Under the pieces are notes generated by a model, which saw only the letters and a program-made list of their open reading frames with translations, did not search any database and had not been told where the DNA came from. Shown here one piece after another: positions 10,901 to 19,021 of a DNA stretch of 64,000 bases (position 1 is the first letter of the stretch; each line of letters begins with the position of its first letter). Origin of the DNA: Pontiella desulfatans (GTDB lineage Bacteria > Verrucomicrobiota > Kiritimatiellia > Kiritimatiellales > Pontiellaceae). The stretch is from contig NZ_CAAHFG010000001.1 of NCBI RefSeq assembly GCF_900890425.1, positions 4,030,001 through 4,094,000 on the forward strand, given 5' to 3'. The position numbers and the translations under genes are program-made.

Positions 10901-11581
10901 ATAGCCCAGCGAATATTTCGCGTTCGCATAGCCGTTGGTGGCCGCGCGATACATCCAGGCAAAGGATTTATCGGCATTCCTTTCAACGCCTTCCCCTCTC
11001 GAGTAGCCGTGTGCCAGATAATATTGTGCCTTGGGATAATCCTGCTCGGCCGAGGCGCGGTACCATCGCATCGACTCGACATGGTTGGCCTCCCCGCCAT
11101 CGCCACGCCGGTAATAGCCGGCCAGGTTGCATTGGGCAACCCGGTTGCTTTGCGCCGCCGCGAGGGCATACCAGCGCTTGGCCTCGGCCGGATTCTTGTC
11201 CACCCCCTCCCCGACACCATAATGGTAGCCGATGGAATTCTGCGCCTTGTCATACCCCAGCTCGGCGGACTTCATTTTCCACTCGATGGCCAGCTGCAGG
11301 TTTGTTTCCACGCCCTGCCCCTCGGCATAGCGTGTACCCAGGCTATACATCGCCATTGCATGCTGCTGCTCCGCGGCCAACCGGAACCATTTCACCGCCT
11401 CCACGAAATTGGTTTCGGTTCCTTCCCCCCGACGGTAGCAAAGCCCCAATTGGTATTGCGCCTCGGCATCCCCCTGCTCGGCCGTCTGCCAAAACTCATC
11501 GATCCCCGCCGAACTGGCCAAGGCGAACAGCAACAACCCCACGCCCAAACAACCTTCTTTCATTAAACGTCCCCGATTCAT
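7907..11581 (-). CDS. Giant Sel1-repeat protein, secreted (33 repeats)
   Basis: A 1224-residue protein made almost entirely of Sel1-like TPR repeats of about 36 residues; I count 33 copies of the A-x-AQYxLGxxYxxGxGV pattern. The N-terminus MKEGCLGVGLLLFALASSAG looks like a signal peptide, so an envelope or periplasmic scaffold is likely. Sel1 arrays mediate protein-protein contacts, but no catalytic domain is present. The start is taken at 11581, whose ATGA overlaps the stop of the upstream Sel1 lipoprotein gene; ATG 11563 is an alternative that begins directly at the signal peptide. Together they form a two-gene operon of related repeat proteins. Confidence 0.85.
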   Translation of the reverse strand: MNRGRLMKEGCLGVGLLLFALASSAGIDEFWQTAEQGDAEAQYQLGLCYRRGEGTETNFVEAVKWFRLAAEQQHAMAMYSLGTRYAEGQGVETNLQLAIEWKMKSAELGYDKAQNSIGYHYGVGEGVDKNPAEAKRWYALAAAQSNRVAQCNLAGYYRRGDGGEANHVESMRWYRASAEQDYPKAQYYLAHGYSRGEGVERNADKSFAWMYRAATNGYANAKYSLGYHYEYGKGTATNLQEAVKWYMASAEGGSQSGQYTLANCYRRGRGVETNMVEAARWYRAAAEQGYAKAQFSLGVRYDYGEGVEKDDVLAAEWYAKAAEQGHVDAMYNLGLCYQYADGVEEHPGKAFEWLLKAGEKGSSSAQVKVGWFHESGYGTETNLAASVEWYSKAAAQGDAYGQYNMGCAYEDGLGVQPNATSALAFLLKAAEQGHASAQVKVGYYLDEGIATNRDDFAAVDWYRRSAGQGNRFGAYNLGQCYEYGEGVEADPVQAFEWYRKATELGHTTAMYELAVCHDQGFGTATNLPAAIKWYTAAAEQGVASAQQTMGWHCEKGIGVEQDYSEAGRWYRLAAEQGNPTAQNNLGAMLCNGWLGDPDFEAGVRWYMKAAEQGNAMGQCNLAWRYRNGEGVATNAALALKWFQHSASNGHANAQNELGNTYYSAKGVERDYAEAAKWYAAAAEQGHGWGQYNLGWCLIHGQGVATNLTAGFSNYLHAAEQGVDSAQYRLAGCYDDGVGVETSLTESVRWYRTAAEHGHADAQYAMGWRCRNGYGTETNMQAALEWYTKAAEQGSALAKNNIGALYADGDLGERDYAMAVKWYREAAEEGCGQAQYNLAVRYELGQGVESNDAAAVEWYTKAAEGGYISAQCEMGDRCYSGLGVESNGVLAVEWYRLAAEQQSAGAQYMLGICHSLGRGVAEDDTEAFRWYRLAAEQGHLKARYQMGVAYYWGTGIRRNQERSAQLFRQTAEEGLADAQNDLGWAYDHGHGVARNLEKAFKWYSLAAEQGKAAAQNNLGVAYFNGEGVTQDYGKAFDLFMQSAAQGYAEAMRNVGLCHEQGHHVAKDLGQALEWFRKGADAGSSGALLKLGLFHANGTVVRKDMAQAASWFRLAAEGGNDVAQCRMGLCLEEGDGVEKNIARAAAWYGKAAEQENANAQYRLGLCFQRGDGVRQSDRKAANNFRKAGMQGQKEAQLALSKCYLKGRGVTKSYRAAWQWFLASQKK

Positions 11582-13056
11582 TCCGCGTTCCCATGCTGGG
11601 TAAAACCATGGTGCGTCCCCATGGACTCCAGTTGCAGAACAGCGGACTCGTGCCCCTGCGCGGCGGCCTTCGAATACCATTCGTAAGCGGTGTTCATATC
11701 CAGCTCCACCCCCTGCCCGTTGGCATACATGTCCCCAAGCCAGTTCTGGGAATACTTGTTGCCCTGCGCCGCCGCCTTGGAAAACCATTCGAATGCCAGC
11801 GCATAGTCCTTCTCCACGCCGTCTCCGTTGTAATAGCACTCGCCCAGGCTGTCCTGCGCGCTCGCATAGCCCTTCTCCGCAGCCTCGCGAAACCAGTAGA
11901 CCGCCTGTTCATGGTTTTGCGCCACCCCTTCACCGTTCTTATAGCGATAGCCCAGTGAATTCTGTGCTTTTACGTGCCCCTGACCGGCCGCTTTGCGATA
12001 CCAGTACACAGCCTGCTCCATATCAACATCCACATCCTCACCAGAACGATAACGCTGGGCAAGGTTGTACTGGGCCGACACATGCCCATGTTTCGCCGCA
12101 ACACGATACCACTTGATCGCCATGGCCGCATCCTTCTCAATCCCATAGCCATGGGCATACCCCCATCCAAGGTTGTATTGCGCTTTAACGTGGCCGCGCT
12201 CCGCTGCCTCGCGAAACCACTTCACCGCCTCGACAGCATTCGTTTCCGTGCCGATTCCCTTTCGATAGCATTGGGCAAGACTGTATTGAGCTTTTGCATT
12301 TCCTCCAGCAGCCGATCTCGTATACCACTCAATGGCCTTGGGCAAATTGGTTTCGACGCCGGTTCCGAGTTTATAGCAAATGGCGATGTTGCGTTGGGCC
12401 TCGGCGTTTCCCTGTTCTGCGGCCTGTTCATACCAGCAGGCCGCCAACTCGAGATGGTTTTCGATATACTCCGCATTTTCAAAGAAACGCCCGAGATTGT
12501 TCTTGGCGGAGGCGCTTCCCTGTTCCGCCGCCAAGGCATACCAATGCGAGGCTTCGAATTCATTCCGGGCAACCGCAATCCCATTGGCGCAAAAATACCC
12601 GACCTTGAACTGGGCGCCAGAGTGTCCATCAAGAGCGGCTTTATGATACCATTCAAAAGCAAGGAACTCATCGATCTCCACACCCAGTCCATACTCGAAG
12701 CAACGCCCAAGAAAATAGGCCCCAAGGGTATCGTCTTGTTCCGCAGCCTTACGAAACCAATCGGCGGAAACCTTGAAATTCTGTTCAACGCCTCGTCCGT
12801 CTCGATACAATTCGCCCATTTTACATTGCGACCAGGCATCATCCTCCTCGATTCCCTTGCGATACCACGCAATGGCCTTGCCGATGTCCTGCTCGACTCC
12901 GTCACCGGTTTCATAGAGATAGCCCAGATGCCTTATCGACGAAATCTCGTTCCTTCGGCTTTCTTGCCCCAGATCTATTAACTTCTTTGTTGCCGTCGTT
13001 GCGCAACCAGTGAGTAAGACAACCAGAATCGAAAATGTGACGAGTAATCTAGACAT
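11578..13056 (-). CDS. Sel1-repeat lipoprotein (12 repeats)
   Basis: A 492-residue protein starting MSRLLVTFSILVVLLTGCAT, a lipoprotein signal with lipobox LTGC (Cys18), followed by about 12 Sel1-like repeats and a partial thirteenth at the C-terminus. Predicted to be anchored in a membrane and to act as an interaction scaffold; no partner can be named. ATG 13056 is preferred over GTG 13068 because GTGGGA lies at ribosome-site distance and the hydrophobic segment then starts at once. It overlaps the giant Sel1 gene by 4 bp (ATGA), so the two products are probably made together. Confidence 0.85.
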   Translation of the reverse strand: MSRLLVTFSILVVLLTGCATTATKKLIDLGQESRRNEISSIRHLGYLYETGDGVEQDIGKAIAWYRKGIEEDDAWSQCKMGELYRDGRGVEQNFKVSADWFRKAAEQDDTLGAYFLGRCFEYGLGVEIDEFLAFEWYHKAALDGHSGAQFKVGYFCANGIAVARNEFEASHWYALAAEQGSASAKNNLGRFFENAEYIENHLELAACWYEQAAEQGNAEAQRNIAICYKLGTGVETNLPKAIEWYTRSAAGGNAKAQYSLAQCYRKGIGTETNAVEAVKWFREAAERGHVKAQYNLGWGYAHGYGIEKDAAMAIKWYRVAAKHGHVSAQYNLAQRYRSGEDVDVDMEQAVYWYRKAAGQGHVKAQNSLGYRYKNGEGVAQNHEQAVYWFREAAEKGYASAQDSLGECYYNGDGVEKDYALAFEWFSKAAAQGNKYSQNWLGDMYANGQGVELDMNTAYEWYSKAAAQGHESAVLQLESMGTHHGFTQHGNAE

Positions 13057-13080
13057 GGCAAATCCCACGATCTTCCCGGC

Positions 13081-13611
13081 TCACCCCTTCTTGGCCTTGT
13101 AGAGCATCCAGGCGGCGAGGGTTTTGGCGTCGGCGATTTGGTTGGTGCGGATCATCTCGTCCATCTCGGCTTCGGAGAGGATGACGGTTTCGATGCGCTC
13201 ATCTTCATCGAAGGCGGTTGCGCCCTGCCCGGGGGAGAGTTTGGCGAAATAGATATCGATGCGCTCGGTGCAGTAGCCGACACTCGGATAGATGGGCCCC
13301 AGCAGCTCCAGCGATTCGGAGGAATAGCCGGTTTCCTCCTGCAACTCGCGCGCGGCGGAAACCTCTTCGGCCTCGCCGGGATCGCAATTGCCGGCCACTA
13401 CCTCGAAACAGATGCGCTCCATCGCCTTGCGGAATTGGCGGATGAACACAAAACGACCGTCCGGCAGCTGGGGAACAATCGCCACCGCCACGCCGTGCTG
13501 CACGATCTCGCGGATCGACGTCCGCCCATCCTCCAGCTCCACCTCCAGCACATCCACATTCAGGATGCGCCCCTCATAGACCGTTTTCTTCGAGATTGTT
13601 TTTTCGTGCAT
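13081..13611 (-). CDS. Nudix hydrolase, ADP-ribose pyrophosphatase-like
   Basis: A 176-residue Nudix enzyme, probably cleaving ADP-ribose or another nucleoside diphosphate derivative. The complete Nudix box G-x5-E-x7-REUxEExGU is seen as GNCDPGE...RELQEETGY (about residues 80-102). The upstream strand VEGRILNVDV-like beginning and the QFRKAMERICFEVVAG segment match the ADPRase subgroup (NudF type). ATG 13611 with AAGGAAGG upstream is chosen over the in-frame GTG 13629. It lies 23 bp past the perfect palindrome that ends the RDD gene, so it may be transcribed separately from the upstream operon. Confidence 0.9.
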   Translation of the reverse strand: MHEKTISKKTVYEGRILNVDVLEVELEDGRTSIREIVQHGVAVAIVPQLPDGRFVFIRQFRKAMERICFEVVAGNCDPGEAEEVSAARELQEETGYSSESLELLGPIYPSVGYCTERIDIYFAKLSPGQGATAFDEDERIETVILSEAEMDEMIRTNQIADAKTLAAWMLYKAKKG

Positions 13612-13633
13612 GATCCTTCCTTTCACCAACCAG

Positions 13634-13673
13634 CCGGACGGAAAAACTGACGGCCGTCAGTTTTTCCGTCCGG
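13634..13673 (-). terminator. Perfect 40-bp palindrome overlapping the RDD-protein stop codon
   Basis: Bases 13634-13653 and 13654-13673 are exact inverted copies (20-bp arms, no spacer). The TGA stop and last codons (SGRKN) of the RDD gene lie inside one arm, with A5/T5 tracts within the stem. It could act as a terminator or as an mRNA 3'-end stabiliser before the Nudix gene. There is no separate T-run after the hairpin, so its termination strength is uncertain. Confidence 0.6.
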
Positions 13674-14466
13674 AATGGATGGGGGTTTCGTTGAGGCGGT
13701 AGACGCTGCCGACTACGTTTCTAATGTATTGTTCATCGGAGATATCGTCGGTGACCTCCGCCGGGAATTGGACGAGCTCCTTGAAATGCTGCGCCAGTTC
13801 GCGGAAGACCTTGAGGCGCGACGCGTGGTCGAGTTGGTTTCGGCGCATGAGGGCGGAGAGCGCGAGCGAGGCTTCGCGGGGCGTTACCAGGGAGCAGAGC
13901 CGCGCCTCCAGATAGGGATGGTCTTTGAAGGAGTTGTATTTAATCCCGCCGAGCTGATCGACATCCGGCGACGCGATCATGGGCTGACGCACCACGACGG
14001 TGCCCGCCGCAAGATCCCCCAACCGCTGGGCCCTGGCGTTGAAGAGCGTCGTGACGCCGCCGACGAAATAGAACATGGGTAGCGAATCGACAAAACGCAG
14101 CAGGTTGCGCACAACAATCTGGCTAAAGTGCAGGCGGTGCCCGCCCTCGTCGACGACGCGCAGACGCAACAGGCGTTTGCCCAGGGTCTGCCCGTTCCAC
14201 AACCATTCCAGGCAAATACCATACCCAACGGTAACCACGAAATAGACGATGATCGAGAGCGCCATCACAAAATCAAGGCTAATGATGAAGGCCAGGGCAA
14301 GCACGAAGCGGACGATCATGGTGACAATGCTGATGGCCATGATATCGATGATCCAAGCGAGCATGCGGACGACCGGACTGGCGAGCATCAGCGAAAAGAC
14401 CACGCCCTCCGGCGTACGGATATTCAGCGTATGGAACCTGGTGTTAATCGCGCACCTCCCGCCCAC
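13657..14466 (-). CDS. RDD-family membrane protein
   Basis: About 260 residues with the RDD-family arrangement: SPVVRMLAWIIDIMAISIV (R..D of the first helix), further hydrophobic segments to about residue 95, then NGQTLGKRLLRLRVVDEGG and a last helix region, followed by a soluble C-terminal tail of about 100 residues. Such proteins are of uncertain function (transporter-like or membrane assembly factors). The likely true start is unclear: GTG 14466 has no ribosome site, whereas GGGAGG lies at ideal distance before an ATT at 14448, which overlaps the SpoIIM-like gene's TAA by one base and gives INTRFHTLNIRTPEGV. It is the last gene of the MoxR/DUF58 operon, ending in the 40-bp palindrome. Confidence 0.85.
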   Translation of the reverse strand: MGGRCAINTRFHTLNIRTPEGVVFSLMLASPVVRMLAWIIDIMAISIVTMIVRFVLALAFIISLDFVMALSIIVYFVVTVGYGICLEWLWNGQTLGKRLLRLRVVDEGGHRLHFSQIVVRNLLRFVDSLPMFYFVGGVTTLFNARAQRLGDLAAGTVVVRQPMIASPDVDQLGGIKYNSFKDHPYLEARLCSLVTPREASLALSALMRRNQLDHASRLKVFRELAQHFKELVQFPAEVTDDISDEQYIRNVVGSVYRLNETPIHSGRKN

Positions 14467-15436
14467 TGAACATGAGAAAAGCGAACAGCAGCACCAGCTC
14501 GACCGAGCCGACGGCGATTTTTACGGCATAGGGCAGCGCCGGTTCGTGGTCCTGCGAAAAAAAGGACTCCACCAAACCCGCCCAGACCAACAGGCAGGCA
14601 ACGCCACCGATCAGCGTAACCATGTCCGGCAGTATGGCGCGCAGCCGCATCTTCATCGAAAGGCGGTTGCCCCACCCCACCATTGCACTGGCCAGGAGCA
14701 GCCCGGCCTGCCCGGCAATCAGGATGGCGGGGATTTCCACGCTGCCATGCGGCAAGAGCCACCCGGTCAGGAAAACCCCCTCGCCCGCAATCAGGTAGTC
14801 GGCAATCACCGCACCAAGAATGACGCCGTTGTAGAACAGCAGAATAATCGTTCCGGCCCCCCAGCTAATCCCCAGCGCCATGAGGAGGATCGACACGCGC
14901 GTGTTATGCGTCATGAGATGGGCCGAGAAGGTGCTCTTGCCTTCCATACTGACGTCTTCCTGCTTTTCCTCCTTGGCCACGCGCTCGCTTGGATCGCCGT
15001 GCAGATGGCTGAAGGGCATGAGGGCGGCCTTGGCTTGCGGATCGAACATGACCGCCCCGCCGCCAAAGAGCGAACCGACCGCGGTGATGGCCAGCGCCAG
15101 CGAAAAACAACGCGCGCGGCGACGGAAGGTTTGCGGGAAGACCTTGAAGAACCAGTGCAATGGGCGGAACCGCATGCTGTTGGCCTGCTTTTCCTGGATC
15201 TCGCCGAAGGCGCGCGAGACGAGCGATTCGAGATAGGTTTGCAGCTCGGTCTGGGTGACAAATTCCCGGATCTGGACGAGGTCGGCGGAGGTGCGTTCGG
15301 CCAGATAGTGGAACTGCTTGAGCTCCTCCAGATTAAAGCTACCAAACGGTTCGCGCCCGATGCGTTCCAGCAACGCCTCCAGCTCATCCCAGACGGGCTG
15401 TTCCTTATCAATGAAACTTTGGAGATTGATGATCAT
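14444..15436 (-). CDS. SpoIIM-family (stage II sporulation protein M) membrane protein
   Basis: A 330-residue integral membrane protein. It has a soluble N-terminal helical region (about 1-100: LEALLERIGREPFGSFNLEE, LKQFHYLAERTSADLVQIRE), then hydrophobic segments beginning at CFSLALAITAVGSLFGGGAV and a C-terminal four- to five-helix region with the SpoIIM-typical HNTRVSILLMALGISWGAGT and LPHGSVEIPAILIAGQAG. Outside sporulating bacteria this family commonly sits beside RDD, DUF58 and MoxR genes, as here, and is taken to be part of a membrane-associated complex with MoxR. Its exact role is unknown. Sporulation is not implied. Confidence 0.9.
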   Translation of the reverse strand: MIINLQSFIDKEQPVWDELEALLERIGREPFGSFNLEELKQFHYLAERTSADLVQIREFVTQTELQTYLESLVSRAFGEIQEKQANSMRFRPLHWFFKVFPQTFRRRARCFSLALAITAVGSLFGGGAVMFDPQAKAALMPFSHLHGDPSERVAKEEKQEDVSMEGKSTFSAHLMTHNTRVSILLMALGISWGAGTIILLFYNGVILGAVIADYLIAGEGVFLTGWLLPHGSVEIPAILIAGQAGLLLASAMVGWGNRLSMKMRLRAILPDMVTLIGGVACLLVWAGLVESFFSQDHEPALPYAVKIAVGSVELVLLFAFLMFSGREVRD

Positions 15437-15446
15437 GGGTTTTCCA

Positions 15447-15563
15447 AATGAAGAATTAAGATTTAAGAATGAAGAATTGTAGAACTCAGGCGGCGTTGGC
15501 CTTTAAATAAACAAAGGCGTCGCAGACCCCCCATTCTTAATTCTGATTTCTTCATTCTCAATT
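15447..15563. repeat. GAAGAATTAAGA-word repeat, inverted pair
   Basis: Left arm 15447-15479 is built from AATGAAGAATT and AAGATTTAAGAAT words. Right arm 15533-15563 carries the same words inverted (ATTCTTAATTCTG, TTCTTCATTCTCAATT). A 53-bp GC-richer spacer separates them. It occupies the whole gap between the SpoIIM-like and DUF58 genes within the operon and contains no gene. Confidence 0.75.
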
Positions 15564-15570
15564 GCATCCT

Positions 15571-16911
15571 CTAAATTAGCTGGCGTTGTTTGATCTGCAT
15601 ATACTGTGTCACCAAGTCGGCGCTGAGGTGTTCGTTGTCGAGCAGGTTGAACTGGACGCCGATGTTGTGCAGGTGGAGTTCGAGTTCGTGCAGTTTTCGC
15701 CAGGCAATATGGCCCCCCAGGCGACCGTAAAGTTCGGCGACGGCCCCGGCGGGTTCGCCGGTGAATAGCGGCGATGCGCCTTCCGGGTTCATCATATTGA
15801 CGATGGCCAGGTGGTGGCGGCTCAGCACCGGGATGCTCTCCTTGAAGCGCTCGGCTTCGGCGGCATCGTCCAGGCTCGTGAGGAACACCAGCAGCGCGCG
15901 CTTGCGCAGGCGGGTGCGGACGAAGGAGACGAGCTCGTCGAAATCGGGCGAGGCCTCTTCGGGCAACAGGGTGTAGAGTGCATTGCGGCAGGTGTCGAAA
16001 TGCGCCTTGCCGCGCGAAGCCTTCAGAAAGAGATGCGGCTTGGAGCCGAACTCGACCAGGCCGAAGAGGTCGCCCTGCGATTCCGCGGCGACGGCGAGCA
16101 TCAGCGCGGAACCGATGTAGCGTTCCAGCAACGTGACCTGCTCGTCCGTATCCGGCACCTGCACCCGCCGCGCGCTGAGGCGGGAGGAGTCGAGAATGAC
16201 GTAGACTTCCTGCGTGCGCTCGATTTGATAGACCTTGGTGACGGGGTGCTGGCGCTTGGCGGTGGTTTTCCAATGGATGTCCTGATAGGTGTCGCCGGGG
16301 ATATATTCGCGAAGCTTCTCGAATTCGCGCCCTTTGCTGACCTGCCGCCAGAGGTGGCCGCCATAGTCGCCGCGGTTGAGGAAGAGCGCCGCCGCGCTTT
16401 TTCGCTCGCGGCGGAGGTTGGGATAGACCCGCATTTCGGAATCGACCGGCACCAGGCGCCGAACCCACCAGAAGCCCAGCGCCGAAGGCACTTCCAGGCA
16501 GCAGCTATCGAGCACATATTTCCCGCAGTCGATCGGTTCGACCATCCATTTGAGCTTGTACCAGCAATCCGCCTTCGGCAGCGCCATCCGGAAATGTTCG
16601 CGGTCGGACGTGACGCTGGCCGGCAGCGGCAGCCCAAAGCGGATGGCCTTGAACGACCGGCCAACACTTTTCACGCGCAATTCGATGGCCCCCTGCACCC
16701 GCTTCGAGAGCCGCACGATTCCGGGCGCCTCGATCTCGACCCCAACCAAGCGGCGACTACTTGCGGCCGCATCGGCCAGCACCAGCAAAAGTAGCCCCCC
16801 GACCCCAATGGCTCCGGCCAGGAACACGGCCGGGGAAAATGCCGCAACGACCGCATAGGGCACCAGGACCGCGGCGGTTGCAACCAGCAATCTGTTCGAA
16901 GGAACGATCAA
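15571..16911 (-). CDS. DUF58 domain protein (vWA-like), MoxR partner
   Basis: A 446-residue protein with two N-terminal membrane helices (about 8-50), a beta-rich middle and the DUF58 core GREFEKLREYIPGDTYQDIH followed by WKTTAKR (about 205-230), then a von Willebrand A-like domain with VYVILDSSRLSARR (DxS of a MIDAS-like site) to the C-terminus. DUF58 proteins pair with MoxR AAA+ ATPases and probably assemble or activate envelope or metalloprotein targets. Its ATG overlaps the MoxR stop by 4 bp (ATGA), supporting a coupled pair. The downstream gap to the SpoIIM gene is filled by the repeat at 15447-15563. Confidence 0.92.
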   Translation of the reverse strand: MIVPSNRLLVATAAVLVPYAVVAAFSPAVFLAGAIGVGGLLLLVLADAAASSRRLVGVEIEAPGIVRLSKRVQGAIELRVKSVGRSFKAIRFGLPLPASVTSDREHFRMALPKADCWYKLKWMVEPIDCGKYVLDSCCLEVPSALGFWWVRRLVPVDSEMRVYPNLRRERKSAAALFLNRGDYGGHLWRQVSKGREFEKLREYIPGDTYQDIHWKTTAKRQHPVTKVYQIERTQEVYVILDSSRLSARRVQVPDTDEQVTLLERYIGSALMLAVAAESQGDLFGLVEFGSKPHLFLKASRGKAHFDTCRNALYTLLPEEASPDFDELVSFVRTRLRKRALLVFLTSLDDAAEAERFKESIPVLSRHHLAIVNMMNPEGASPLFTGEPAGAVAELYGRLGGHIAWRKLHELELHLHNIGVQFNLLDNEHLSADLVTQYMQIKQRQLI

Positions 16912-17873
16912 CGCGGCACCGGGATTTCCTGTAGGATACGTTCAATGATTTCGGAAACGGTCATGCCTTCAATCTCGTATTCCGGGCGCAGGATGATGCG
17001 CAGGCAGAGGATGGGTTCGGCCATGGTCTTGATGTCGTCGGGCGTCACGAAGTCGCGCCCCTGAACGGCGGCATAGGCGCGCGCCGCCAGAATGAGCGCC
17101 TGGGTGGCGCGCGGGCCTGCGCCGACCAGCGTGCTGTCGTCATCGCGCGTGGCGCGCACCATGTTGACGGCATAATCGACGAGCTCGTCGCGCACGGCCA
17201 CCGCGCCAAGGGCCTCGCGCATCTGCCCCAGCTCGTTGGCGGGAACCACGGCATGGACCGCCCCCGACTCCAGCACATTTTCCGGAGCATCCGCACCGAG
17301 GCTGCGCTTGGCCAGTTCAACCTCCTCCTCCTTACCCAGGCAATCCATGGCGATCTTGAGCATGAAGCGGTCCTTCTGCGCTTCGGGCAGCGGATAGGTG
17401 CCTTCGTACTCCAACGGATTCTGCGTGGCGAACACGGTGAAGTCGGAGGAGAGCCGGTGCGTTTCGCAATCGATGGTCACCGAGCGTTCCTGCATCGCCT
17501 GAAGCAGAGCCGACTGGGTTTTTGCGGGGGCACGGTTGATTTCGTCGGCCAGGAGGAAGGTCGTGAAAACGGGCCCTTTCACCAGGTTGAATTCGTTGGT
17601 CTTCATGTTGAAGATATTGGTTCCGGTGATGTCGGCCGGCATGAGGTCGGGCGTGAACTGGATGCGCCCGAAGTCGCACCCCAGCACCTTGGCCAGCGTC
17701 CGCACCAGCAGGGTTTTCGCCACGCCGGGCACCCCCTCGATCAATGCATGGTTGCGTGTGACGATGGCGATGAGCGCCTTATCGACCACCTCCTCCTGGC
17801 CAATCACCACCTTGGCGATTTCGGCCTTGGCTTTCGCCAGCACTTCCTGAAGTTGTTCAATCGTATACGCCAT
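16908..17873 (-). CDS. MoxR-family AAA+ ATPase
   Basis: A 321-residue AAA+ chaperone-like ATPase. Walker A is GVPGVAKT (about 48-55), Walker B LLADEINRAPAKTQSALLQAMQ is preceded by the MoxR-typical NLVKGPVFTTF, and sensor 1 is ATQNPLEYEGTYPLPEAQ. The C-terminal lid contains VGAGPRATQALILAARAYA and FVTPDDIK, as in the family. It is thought to use ATP to remodel or assemble partner proteins, here most likely the overlapping DUF58 protein. It lies 2 bp after the DUF4350-like gene in a tightly packed operon. Confidence 0.95.
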   Translation of the reverse strand: MAYTIEQLQEVLAKAKAEIAKVVIGQEEVVDKALIAIVTRNHALIEGVPGVAKTLLVRTLAKVLGCDFGRIQFTPDLMPADITGTNIFNMKTNEFNLVKGPVFTTFLLADEINRAPAKTQSALLQAMQERSVTIDCETHRLSSDFTVFATQNPLEYEGTYPLPEAQKDRFMLKIAMDCLGKEEEVELAKRSLGADAPENVLESGAVHAVVPANELGQMREALGAVAVRDELVDYAVNMVRATRDDDSTLVGAGPRATQALILAARAYAAVQGRDFVTPDDIKTMAEPILCLRIILRPEYEIEGMTVSEIIERILQEIPVPR

Positions 17874-17875
17874 GG

Positions 17876-19021
17876 CTATTTCCTTTCGTTCAAAACCTTC
17901 GTTAACCGGTTATGGATTTCGACCGGGTGCTTGCTTTTATCGATCCCTTTGAGTTCGGACTCCAACCGTTGCATCCGCCCTTGCATGGAGGGCGTGCGCC
18001 GGAAGGTTGCCTTCCACTCCTGGATCATGGCCTCCATCAGCTTTTTCTGCGGGATATGCCGCATGAGCAAATTGGTGAAACCGTCCAGCGAGCGGACGCC
18101 GGTTCCAATATTCCCCGAATCCGAATCGTCTTCATGACGCGGGATGAAGCTGGAGCTTCGCTGCCAGACAAAAAGCCCGGCGAGCAGGAGCAAGGCAAAC
18201 AGGACGCCCTGCATACGGTAGCGGTTGACCAGCATCATCACCCCTTCCTGGCTGCTTACGCCCAGATGCATCTCGTCGAACAGAATGCGTTTCGGCGAAC
18301 CCAGGAGGCGAACCAGGAAGTCCGTACTCCGGTCGGTCACCATCGCCTCGTTGCAGAAGATGAAACTATCGGCCAGGAGCACCACCGTGCCCTCGCCCCA
18401 CTGGCGCTCGATCACGACGGGGTTTTCCAGGTAGCGATAAAGCACGTTCCATTCTTCGCCGAGCTCCCCGAACCAAAGCGCGGAATGGCACTGGATGGGA
18501 TACATCCCATCGGTTTCGGAAAAGGCGTATATTCCCTGATCGAGCTCCTTCAACTCCTTGCGGGTGTATTGCTCCAGCTCGACACTCCACTCGTCGCACG
18601 CATTCGTTGCGCAGGAGCTGCACTCGTTGGTGGAGCTCGCCGGTTGCCGTTTTCCGATGCGCGGCTCAACCGGGCGGAATGCAACCACGGCCCGACCGCC
18701 GGATTCGATGAACGGGACAACCTCCTCCTCGGCATCGTCCAAAAACGACTGGCTGTTGCACCCCAGAAACAGCGCCGTTGTGCCGGAAACATCGTTGGTC
18801 TCCATTGGCTTGAGTTGCTGGACGACCTCCACATCGGGAAGGGCCACGAGCGATTGGTAGAAAATCTTCGCGCCTTGCGGGTCGGCGCGGAACGAGGAAT
18901 AGGGTGGATACATGTCGCCGGAATCGAAACGCAAGGCAAAAAGCTGGTAGAGCCCGGCACCGAGCAGTCCGGCCAGCAACGCCCCCACCAGCAGCAACGC
19001 TCCGTTACGCTTCGACGCCAT
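17876..19021 (-). CDS. DUF4350-like membrane protein
   Basis: A 381-residue protein with an N-terminal membrane helix (LLLVGALLAGLLGAGLYQLF), an extracytoplasmic region of about 260 residues beginning with PYSSFRADPQGAKIFYQSL, which is characteristic of the DUF4350 family, and a second helix (GVLFALLLLAGLFVW) followed by a cytoplasmic tail. The middle part has the fold hints of a glutamine-amidotransferase-like domain (ALFLGCNSQSF, VPFIESGGRAVVAFRP). Function is unknown; genes of this type regularly precede MoxR and DUF58. ATG 19021 is chosen for its GAGAGG ribosome site; it overlaps the DUF4129-like gene by 17 bp. Confidence 0.85.
   Translation of the reverse strand: MASKRNGALLLVGALLAGLLGAGLYQLFALRFDSGDMYPPYSSFRADPQGAKIFYQSLVALPDVEVVQQLKPMETNDVSGTTALFLGCNSQSFLDDAEEEVVPFIESGGRAVVAFRPVEPRIGKRQPASSTNECSSCATNACDEWSVELEQYTRKELKELDQGIYAFSETDGMYPIQCHSALWFGELGEEWNVLYRYLENPVVIERQWGEGTVVLLADSFIFCNEAMVTDRSTDFLVRLLGSPKRILFDEMHLGVSSQEGVMMLVNRYRMQGVLFALLLLAGLFVWQRSSSFIPRHEDDSDSGNIGTGVRSLDGFTNLLMRHIPQKKLMEAMIQEWKATFRRTPSMQGRMQRLESELKGIDKSKHPVEIHNRLTKVLNERK

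Noticed and set aside
14444-15436. SpoIIM protein as evidence of sporulation
   Set aside because: The family is common in non-sporulating bacteria near MoxR/DUF58 genes, and no other sporulation gene is present.
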